From NCBI RefSeq assembly GCF_035552695.1, contig NZ_DASZKT010000113.1, forward strand, positions 4,522 to 68,521: a stretch of 64,000 nt of DNA, read 5' to 3'. Made by a program: the position numbers and the translations under genes. Below the pieces are notes generated by a model. The model did no database searches, had not been told where the DNA came from, and saw only the letters and a program-made list of their open reading frames with translations. This document shows positions 57,857 through 64,000 of the stretch, in pieces (position 1 is the stretch's first letter; every line of letters begins with the position of its first letter). Origin of the DNA: Actinospica sp035552695 (GTDB taxonomy: Bacteria; Actinomycetota; Actinomycetes; Streptomycetales; Catenulisporaceae).

Positions 57857-58807
57857 TCAGCAGATGAGGAAGCACCAGGTCTTCGTGTTCGTCGGCGACG
57901 GGCTCGGACTCGCCGAAGCGCTCGTGGTGGCGGTGCTCGGGCTGGCCGACGCGGTGCTCGAGGCCGTGTTCGACGCCTTCGACGTGGGCGTGGTCGCCGG
58001 GGCGGTCGGGGTCGCGGACTTCGACGGGGATCCCGAGGCGCTGGCCGACGGGCTCTTGCTGGCCGAGGCGACCGGCACCTGGATGATGGACGTGGCCCCG
58101 ACGGAGTGGCCGGCCGACGCGGATATGCTCACCGTCAGCGCCGCCGAGCCCGGCGAGGACGTCTCGTCCGCCGCGCTCCCGGCCGGGGCGGACGAGCCGC
58201 CTCCGCCCGCGGTGCCGAACAGCAGGAATCCGCCGACCGCGATGCCCGCGAATCCGCCGGTGAGCATCAGCCCGACCCCGCGCCGCCGCTCAGCGCGCCG
58301 TTCCGAGCGCGCCTTCCGACGGTCGGTGGCCGCCGTCTCGTCCGCGGTGTCCGCCGACGCGCCTCGTCCGCCCGCCGCGTGCGAACCGCCGCGCGCGGAC
58401 TCCTCCGCCACCCGGCTCGCGTGCGACCCGCCGCGGGCGGCCGCCTCCACCGCCCGGTTCGCGTGCGGACCCCGACGCAGGGTGTCGTCGTCGTCCTGCG
58501 CCCGGCCGCTCCCGTGCGACCCGCCGCGGGAGCCCCGGCTCTCGGCGGCCTTCGCCGCCGCCCGGGCCTCGACCCGCGACATCGCCCGGGTCTCACCGCG
58601 CGGCGCCGCGCCCGGCCCGCCGTCGAGGTCGTCCGACGGCACCTGCGGCCGCGCGTGCGCCTTCGCCCGCCGCGGCCCGTCCACGGCCGGCATGCGCACC
58701 GTCGTACGCGCGTCCTGCGGGTTCGAGAGCTCGAGCCCGGTGGCGCCGCAACCCGGACAGGACACAGCGCCATTGAGATGCCTGCGACAAGTCTTGCAGT
58801 AGTTCAC
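57857..58807 (-). CDS. SCO2400-family zinc-ribbon membrane protein
   Basis: 316-residue protein. The start VNYCKTCRRHLNGAVSCPGCGA is the SCO2400-family zinc ribbon (two CxxC pairs). A long basic, Ala/Gly/Ser-rich cytoplasmic linker leads to one transmembrane helix near 195-215 (VGLMLTGGFAGIAVGGFLLFG) and then an extracellular Ser/Thr/Ala/Pro-rich stalk of about 100 residues ending TKTWCFLIC with two cysteines. Function unknown. Start is the GTG where the zinc ribbon begins; the open frame runs 95 codons further upstream without family resemblance. Confidence 0.72.
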   Translation of the reverse strand: MNYCKTCRRHLNGAVSCPGCGATGLELSNPQDARTTVRMPAVDGPRRAKAHARPQVPSDDLDGGPGAAPRGETRAMSRVEARAAAKAAESRGSRGGSHGSGRAQDDDDTLRRGPHANRAVEAAARGGSHASRVAEESARGGSHAAGGRGASADTADETAATDRRKARSERRAERRRGVGLMLTGGFAGIAVGGFLLFGTAGGGGSSAPAGSAADETSSPGSAALTVSISASAGHSVGATSIIQVPVASASKSPSASASGSPSKSATPTAPATTPTSKASNTASSTASASPSTATTSASASPSPSPTNTKTWCFLIC

Positions 58808-59336
58808 CGCGTGTGCCCCGACTGTGTGCCCGCATAACCGAACCTGAAAAATGCAACATGCAGGATCCTGCCAAGCCCACGCATGATCTTCCAGCACAGC
58901 ATGGTCACCTCCCGGCAAAGGCCTTGGAAAGAACCCGTGCGCCACGCGTAGGCCACCCGCCCCCCGGGAACCGTCCGTGATCTCCCGCCACTCCAGCCCC
59001 GCGAAAGCCCCCAATCCCCGCAATTCCCCACCAACCGGCAGCCGCCGAGCGCGGGACCGGTCCCCCGACCGCGCGGCTACGTTGCAACCCATCCGACAGC
59101 ACCGACGCGCTGCAGCAGTGCACCGACTCCAGCACCACGGACGCCTGGGAGGAATTCGTCAACGAATCCGTGTCCAGCATCGTCTGTCTCCGCTCGCTCT
59201 CGTCGGACGGCTCGTGACGCGGTTCGCCGATCGCGTGCGGCGCGCCGACCGACCGACCGGCGGCTGTCAGTGCGCCGTGGTTGACTGAACGTGAAGGTTC
59301 ACGTCAGCGCCGGCAACCGGCGGGAAGGAGCGGGCA
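58808..59336. other. intergenic region with a possible gene remnant
   Basis: About 530 bases with no intact gene. It holds the promoter of the SCO2400-family gene (minus) and of the VOC gene (plus, with GGAAGGAG before its ATG), and a short protein-like fragment annotated separately. Confidence 0.5.
59092..59217 (+). pseudogene. possible remnant of an ECF sigma factor
   Basis: A plus-strand stretch reads SDSTDALQQCTDSSTTDA followed by WEEFVNESVSSIVCLR, then a stop. The pattern LxxC...AWEEFV...I..CLR resembles region 2.1 of ECF sigma factors (AWEEFVRRxxxxIxxxCLR). No start or remaining sigma domains are present. The residue composition differs from the surrounding shadow frames, but the match is short and could be chance. 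Confidence 0.25.
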
Positions 59337-59711
59337 ATGTTCGGCAAGACCAAGGCGTTCAGCGGATTCTCCGTGAACGACGTGCCAGCGGCCAAGCAGT
59401 TCTACACAGAGACGCTCGGCCTCGAGGTGTCCGAGGCGAACGGCCTGCTGACCCTGCACCTGGCAGGCGGCGGAGAAGTGATCGCGTACCCCAAGGGTGA
59501 CCAGCACGTTCCGGCGACGTTCACCATCCTCAACTTCCAGGTCGAGGACATCGACACCGCCGTCGACGAGCTGACGAAGCGCGGCGTCGTCTTCCAGCGT
59601 TACCCCGGCGTCCAGGCGGATGAGAAGGGCATCGTCCGCGGCGGCGGACCGCTCATCGCCTGGTTCACCGACCCGGCCGGCAACATCCTCTCCGTGCTCC
59701 AGGTCCCCTAG
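59337..59711 (+). CDS. VOC (glyoxalase/dioxygenase-fold) family protein
   Basis: 124-residue vicinal-oxygen-chelate fold protein of the glyoxalase/bleomycin-resistance superfamily: FSGFSVNDVPAAKQFYTETLGLEV in the first module and AWFTDPAGNILSVLQ in the second. Metal-binding positions are only partly conserved and substrate is unknown. Strong GGAAGGAG ribosome binding site. Its stop codon overlaps that of the convergent GH130 gene (shared CTAG). Confidence 0.88.
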   Translation: MFGKTKAFSGFSVNDVPAAKQFYTETLGLEVSEANGLLTLHLAGGGEVIAYPKGDQHVPATFTILNFQVEDIDTAVDELTKRGVVFQRYPGVQADEKGIVRGGGPLIAWFTDPAGNILSVLQVP

Positions 59712-61225
59712 CCGGCCGGCCGAACCGGCCGCATCCGGCTGAGCAGGTCGGGGATCGGGACGGTGGCGAAGCCGATCGCGGTGTCGCTGGTGCCGTAGGG
59801 GACGACGAGCGTGTCCCGGTGGCGCATCGCCCCGCAGGAGTACACGACGTTGGGCACGTAGCCGTCGCGCTCGTGCCCGCGGGGCGTGATCAGCGGGTCT
59901 TCGAGGTTTGCGATGACGTGCTCCGGGTGTTCCAGGTCGAGCAGGATGGCACCGATGCTGTAGGTGCGCATCGGGCCGACTCCGTGGGTGAGCACGAGCC
60001 AGCCGCGGTCGGTCTCGATCGGCGAGCCGCAGTTGCCGACCTGCGTCAGTTCCCAGCTGTGCGCCGGGGTCTGGATCGTCCGCGCCGCGCTCCAGGTCTG
60101 ATTGTCCGCGGAGACGGTGATGCTCGTGTTCTCCCGGTCCCAGCGGGAGAGCGCCAGGTACTTGCCGCCGACCTTGCGCGGGAACAGCGCCATCCCCTTG
60201 TTCGCGGCGGCCGGGCCACTGAGCTGCGTCGCCTGGAAGACGCGGAAATCGCGGGTGTGCAGGCGTTGCGGCGCCACCGTGATCCCGTCGAACGCCGTGT
60301 ACGTCGCGTAGTACGACGGGCCGTCCGCCCCGTCCTCGTCGTCCTCGTCCTCGGTGAACCGGACGAACCGCGCGTCCTCCATGCCTTGGCGCTCGGTCGG
60401 TCCGGTCGGCCAGAGCACCCGCTCGGACAGGCCGGTGTCGGTCGGGAATTCGAGGTCGTATGTGGACGCCGCTATCCACCGGATGCGCTCGACGGTGCGG
60501 TGGGTCCCTTGGCGCTGGTTCAGGCCCGTCGGCAGGTTGCGCAGCGTGTGCTCCAGGTCCGCCGCGGAGAACCGGGCGGGCAGGTGCCGGTGCAGGAACG
60601 CCGTGACCTCGTCGTCGTCGGCGTGCACGGACAACACGGACTCGAAAAGCCGACGGTCGTATTCCGGTGCCCGGGCACGGCCGAGACTGGTGGTCGGCGC
60701 GATCGGATCGACCTCGATCCTCGTGCCGGGCCCGAAGACTCCGGTGCGCAGTTCGATGCAGGACAGATGGCCTTCGCCGATCGCGCGGGCGCTCAGGACG
60801 AACCGGGTCTGGTCCTCCTCCAGTCCGTCCTGGTCCGGGTGGGCGACCATGGAGGGGTTGCACAGGGCTGCCCCCTCGATCGCGTACTCGTGGGTGAAGT
60901 AGGCGCCGATGAGCAGCCGCCGGTCGTTCGAGACCGGCTTTCCGAGCGGGATGCGGTGGGAGATCGTCTCGAAATGGCTCGAAAAGGTGCTGCGGAGACC
61001 GCGATGACGCCCTTCGAAGGATTCGAGGGTATTCGCCAGCGCCGCGTGGACCTGCCCATCGTCAAGGCTCAGCACGCGGGAAATGACCGCGGCGGTGCGT
61101 GACTCGTTCTCCGGGACCTCCTCGCCGGGGACGAAGAGCTTGGCGATCACGCGACCCGGGTCGGGGATGATGCGCACAGTGGAGCGGGTGGCGAGTTCGG
61201 GATCAGTGCCCGACGGTGTGTTCAT
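59708..61225 (-). CDS. GH130-family glycosidase or phosphorylase
   Basis: 505-residue five-bladed beta-propeller enzyme of GH130, which act on beta-mannosides by hydrolysis or phosphorolysis. An N-terminal domain (about 1-170) precedes the propeller. Landmarks: GMEDARFVRF, YATYTAFDGI with the likely general-acid Asp, FPRKVGGKYLALSRWDRENTS, and the blade sequence GNCGSPIETDRGWLVLTHGV. Which chemistry it uses cannot be decided. ATG overlaps the stop of the upstream alpha/alpha-barrel gene (ATGA). Last gene of a three-gene glycan operon. Confidence 0.85.
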   Translation of the reverse strand: MNTPSGTDPELATRSTVRIIPDPGRVIAKLFVPGEEVPENESRTAAVISRVLSLDDGQVHAALANTLESFEGRHRGLRSTFSSHFETISHRIPLGKPVSNDRRLLIGAYFTHEYAIEGAALCNPSMVAHPDQDGLEEDQTRFVLSARAIGEGHLSCIELRTGVFGPGTRIEVDPIAPTTSLGRARAPEYDRRLFESVLSVHADDDEVTAFLHRHLPARFSAADLEHTLRNLPTGLNQRQGTHRTVERIRWIAASTYDLEFPTDTGLSERVLWPTGPTERQGMEDARFVRFTEDEDDEDGADGPSYYATYTAFDGITVAPQRLHTRDFRVFQATQLSGPAAANKGMALFPRKVGGKYLALSRWDRENTSITVSADNQTWSAARTIQTPAHSWELTQVGNCGSPIETDRGWLVLTHGVGPMRTYSIGAILLDLEHPEHVIANLEDPLITPRGHERDGYVPNVVYSCGAMRHRDTLVVPYGTSDTAIGFATVPIPDLLSRMRPVRPAG

Positions 61226-62289
61226 CGCGGCGGCATGCAGGCGATGCCCTGCTGCAGTGTGGAGATCAGGGCGAGGGTCGATTCGGCGCCCTGATTCGCG
61301 TTGTGCCGGTCTGGGTGCAGGCCGTCGTATCCGCCGCCGGTGTGCTGGTCGTAGAGCGCGATACTCAGGTCGTTCTCGCCGAGGAACCAGCCGACGGCGT
61401 GTTCGACGCCGCGGAGCCAGCGTTCGTCTCCGTTGGTCGCGTAGGCGCGGGCGCAGGCGTCGGCCAGAGCAGCGGCTTCGATGGGCTGCTGGTCGAAACA
61501 CGGGCGCGGCTCGCCGGCGGTCCAGCCGCTGGAACCGGTGGGAGACAGATGTCCTGGACTGGTTTCCGTCTCCAGCAGCCAGCCGAGCAGTTCGAGGCCG
61601 TACTCGCGCGCGTCACCGTCGGAAAGATGCTGCCCGGATGCGATGAGGACCTCGGGGAACACGGCGTTCGCGTAGTGGAGGCGTTGCTCGGGCCAGGGCC
61701 AGTCCGCGCCTGGCTCCATGCGCGTGATCATTTTGGCCGCGTCGGCAAGCAGCTCCGCAGCGGTCTGGTCGGCTGGATGCGCCGCCAACATTTCAGCGGC
61801 GCCCAAGCCGGCGAACGCCATGGCGCGAGGCCACGGCGAGCGCATGAGTGCACTGCTGGAGAACGCGTCGAGAGCGCACTCGCGCACCCAGGGCAACGGA
61901 GAGCGGGCCGCGGCGGTGCCCAGGCCCCACATTCCCCGGCCCCACCAGTCGCCGAGACCGGGCTCGTCCTGCCATCGCCGGTCCACGCCCATCCGGTTGT
62001 GGAAGCGCCCGTCGGCGCCCTGCGCATGCATGGTGAACGCGAGGTACCGCTCGGTCAGACGGTCTCGCTCCGGAGTGCCGTACGCGGGCGAGGTCTGGTC
62101 GGGATCGGCGTCTCGGCACAGCACGACCAGACCCCGAGCGACGTCATCCAGGCAGTAGCCGTGTTCGCGGCGGGGCGTGGCGTAGCGGGCGTGTTCGTAC
62201 AGGGCGGTGTCGTCGCTGAGCCTGGTCAGGTGAGTGAAGGCGGCCGTGAGCACGGCGGTCATCGGGAAGGCCGAAAGGGAACTGGTCAC
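61222..62289 (-). CDS. (alpha/alpha)-barrel protein of the glycan operon
   Basis: 355-residue protein with repeated helix pairs and conserved HGYCLDDVARGLVVL, DGRFHNRMG, DWWGRGMWGLG and FDQQPIEAAALADAC motifs, as seen in toroid-type glycoside-processing enzymes. Such proteins accompany GT4 and GH130 genes in other bacteria, often annotated only as glycosyltransferase. I cannot name the activity; isomerase, hydrolase or a structural partner are possible. GTG start overlaps the glycosyltransferase stop (GTGA). Confidence 0.7.
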   Translation of the reverse strand: MTSSLSAFPMTAVLTAAFTHLTRLSDDTALYEHARYATPRREHGYCLDDVARGLVVLCRDADPDQTSPAYGTPERDRLTERYLAFTMHAQGADGRFHNRMGVDRRWQDEPGLGDWWGRGMWGLGTAAARSPLPWVRECALDAFSSSALMRSPWPRAMAFAGLGAAEMLAAHPADQTAAELLADAAKMITRMEPGADWPWPEQRLHYANAVFPEVLIASGQHLSDGDAREYGLELLGWLLETETSPGHLSPTGSSGWTAGEPRPCFDQQPIEAAALADACARAYATNGDERWLRGVEHAVGWFLGENDLSIALYDQHTGGGYDGLHPDRHNANQGAESTLALISTLQQGIACMPPR

Positions 62290-63425
62290 AGCGCGACTTT
62301 CTGCCCGGTCCTCGTATCGAGCAGCGTTCTGGCCAGGGTGCGGTAGCTGTCGGCGACGGTGTCCCAGCCGAGTGCGGGCGCGAGGTCTCCGCAACGCGCC
62401 GTCATCGACTCGCTCAGGCCGGGCTCGGTCAGCACCCGCCGGATGGCCCCTGCCATCGCCGCGGGGTCACGGTGCGGCACGACGATCCCGGCGCCGCCGG
62501 CGAGCAGCTCGCGTGCGTGCGGGAAATCGGTCGCGATCACCGGGCGGCGCGCCGCGATCGCCTCGACCAGCACTCCAGAGGTGGCCTGTTCGGTGGAGTC
62601 GTAGGGCAGCAGGATGAGGTCGGCATCGCGTACCAGCGCGGTAAGCGGCTCGATCTCGCGGTACGTCGAATCGAACTCGACCTGGTCCGCGACGCCCAAG
62701 GTCTCGGCCTGCCCGCGAAGCGCGGCCCGATAGGTCTCGCCCTGCTCGGCCAGCACCTTCGGATGGGTCTGCCCGGCGACGAGGTATCTCACGGCGGGGT
62801 GCAGGTCGTGCAGGTGGCCCAGCGCCGCGATGGCCCATTCGATCCCTTTGCCCGGGCCGATCAGGCCCCAGGTGAGAATCCGCGGGGAGCCGCCGTCGGC
62901 CCGTCGCCCGCGCGGGCCGGTCGGCGTGACGGCACCGTGCGGAATCACGCTGATGCGCTCCGCGTCGATCAGGTAGCCGTCGAGCAGTGCGCGTTCGGCG
63001 GTATGCGACAGGACGACGACCGCGGCGGACTCGTCGATGACCTGCTGCAGGACAGAGCGCTGATGCGGCGTCGGGGAGGCGAGCACCGTGTGCAGCACGG
63101 CCACGATGGGGATTTCCACGCCGGCCAGAACATCGAGCACGTCCTCGCCGTCCGTACCGCCGTAGACGCCGTATTCGTGCTGGAAGATCATCACGTCGTA
63201 GCCGTTGAGGGCGTCGGTCGCGCGCAGTGCGCTGACGGCCTGGCCGTTGACCAGCCGAACCGTCGTATCGTGGCGGGAGTGCGGAACGGGAGCGTCGACC
63301 ACCGGGATGACGCCGCAGTGCTCTCCGGCCGTCGGATCGGCCAGATGGCGCATCAATGCGGCGCTGAACGTGGCCAGTCCGCACTGCGTGGGCGGGTACG
63401 TGCTCAGGAATCCATAGGTGACCAT
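62286..63425 (-). CDS. GT4-family glycosyltransferase
   Basis: 379-residue GT-B retaining glycosyltransferase. The N-terminal domain has FLSTYPPTQCGLATFSAAL and FQHEYGVYGG. The C-terminal nucleotide-sugar domain contains LTWGLIGPGKGIEWAI and the GT4 E-x7-E region at TSGVLVEAIAARRPVIATDFPHARELL. First gene of the operon with the alpha/alpha-barrel and GH130 proteins. ATG 63425 follows GTGAGG by nine bases. Acceptor and sugar unknown; a mannose-containing glycan is suggested only by the GH130 neighbour. Confidence 0.87.
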   Translation of the reverse strand: MVTYGFLSTYPPTQCGLATFSAALMRHLADPTAGEHCGVIPVVDAPVPHSRHDTTVRLVNGQAVSALRATDALNGYDVMIFQHEYGVYGGTDGEDVLDVLAGVEIPIVAVLHTVLASPTPHQRSVLQQVIDESAAVVVLSHTAERALLDGYLIDAERISVIPHGAVTPTGPRGRRADGGSPRILTWGLIGPGKGIEWAIAALGHLHDLHPAVRYLVAGQTHPKVLAEQGETYRAALRGQAETLGVADQVEFDSTYREIEPLTALVRDADLILLPYDSTEQATSGVLVEAIAARRPVIATDFPHARELLAGGAGIVVPHRDPAAMAGAIRRVLTEPGLSESMTARCGDLAPALGWDTVADSYRTLARTLLDTRTGQKVAL

Positions 63426-63821
63426 AGTGCGGTGCCTCACAGGCTGCGTAGACCGATGGCCGCGCTCGGGGACGGAGGGCGCGGGTCTCACGCGGAACGT
63501 CCCTCCTTGAGAACCCGACCGCGTGGCCTGTCGGTGACGCGTACGCCAGGAGGAAGAAGACTCGAAGGCCGTCGTGGATGTGGCGCGGCGAGAGCGACAC
63601 TGCTTCGCGCCGTGGTGACGGCAAGCTACCTCACCGTAGCACCCCCGGAGCGGAACGGATCGCCACCTGGGAATCCGAGGGTGGATCAGACGCCGAAATC
63701 GAAATAAAGGAGTAGAGTGGAAATACCTCCGACATTTCGAGCACTGATAATCGAATCGGTGTCGTCGCGGGCGGTGTGAGATCCCGGGTCGATTTCCTGA
63801 TCCGGAGACAGGTGTCCTGCG
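63426..63821. other. divergent intergenic region with AT-richer inverted repeat
   Basis: About 395 bases without an intact gene between the GT4 gene and the truncated gene at the right edge. Positions 63699-63740 contain an imperfect inverted repeat (TCGAAAT with ATTTCGA, and GGAG with CTCC inside) within a stretch clearly lower in GC than its surroundings. This is a plausible promoter/operator zone for one or both divergent genes. Confidence 0.45.
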
Positions 63822-64000
63822 ATGCGGAACCTCGACCATCCCCAGCCTTCCACCGACGCGGCGGCCGCACCCATGGCCCAGCCCACCATCGTCGCCACCG
63901 AGCGCACCCTGTCGGACCTTTCCACGGGAGGCTGGCGCCGCCGGCTGACCGGCCTGCCGAGCACTGGCGGCCGACCGTTCGCGCGCTGGTTCGGCCGCGG
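63822..64000 (+). CDS. partial gene, product unknown (3' end outside window)
   Basis: Open from ATG 63822 to the right edge (59 complete codons). The protein begins MRNLDHPQPSTDAAAAPM and continues with TERTLSDLSTGGWRRRLTGL. The disordered Ala/Pro-rich start followed by a Trp/Arg-rich segment fits a cytoplasmic N-terminal tail. No domain is recognisable in the visible part. GGAGACAGG lies upstream at a long spacing. It is divergent from the GT4/GH130 operon and may belong to it functionally. Confidence 0.45.
   Translation, partial: MRNLDHPQPSTDAAAAPMAQPTIVATERTLSDLSTGGWRRRLTGLPSTGGRPFARWFGR

Overview
The window is very GC-rich, densely coded DNA from a filamentous actinomycete. The main evidence is the pair of long coiled-coil polarity/cytoskeletal genes scy and filP, families first described in Streptomyces (SCO5389 and SCO2400 families, NucS/EndoMS), an IdeR/DmdR-type iron box, and what look like several leaderless transcripts. 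My guess is a Catenulispora/Actinospica-like lineage or another relative of Streptomyces. This rests on remembered family resemblance, not on a search. I saw no tRNA, rRNA, CRISPR array or insertion sequence.

Layout. 1-6.0 kb: scy (5' end outside the window), filP and an AI-2E-type membrane protein. 6.4-10.0 kb: a small type VII secretion module of two candidate substrates and a mycosin protease, with no ESX core machinery in the window. 10.1-12.2 kb: a ten-copy 16-bp tandem repeat, an alpha/beta hydrolase, endonuclease V, and a scar holding a second endonuclease V fragment plus other debris. 12.3-23.2 kb, minus strand: urease accessory genes ureF-ureG-ureD without urease structural genes, a MobA-like nucleotidyltransferase, a PucR regulator and a five-gene xanthine dehydrogenase / 8-oxoguanine deaminase operon. 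Together these look like purine catabolism. 23.4-29.1 kb: three tandem ATPase-permease pairs of one ABC-2 family.

29.1-35.5 kb: a block resembling the Streptomyces SCO5385-SCO5398 neighbourhood, with a zinc-ribbon protein, a double-domain 3-hydroxyacyl-CoA dehydrogenase, an SCO5389-family protein, NucS/EndoMS and an ethylmalonyl-CoA mutase-type B12 enzyme. 35.5-40.3 kb: divergent siderophore-uptake operons sharing an iron box. 40.3-46.0 kb: DUF5130 and a partner membrane protein, 4-alpha-glucanotransferase, SRPBCC protein, HNH nuclease and an MscS channel.

46.2-47.2 kb: an erm-type 23S rRNA methyltransferase preceded by an 18-codon leader peptide with an Arg-Ile-Arg motif, competing RNA stems and a WhiB7-like promoter. 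This is the most striking regulatory find. 47.2-54.1 kb: a GntR regulator and a divergent operon of the 2-aminoethylphosphonate type (FAD oxidoreductase, phosphonatase-like hydrolase, four-gene ABC importer). 54.2-57.8 kb: a membrane GGDEF-EAL protein translationally coupled to an alpha-oxoamine synthase. 57.9-64 kb: an SCO2400-family protein, a VOC protein, and a three-gene glycan unit (GT4, alpha/alpha-barrel protein, GH130) facing the start of a further gene cut off by the window edge.
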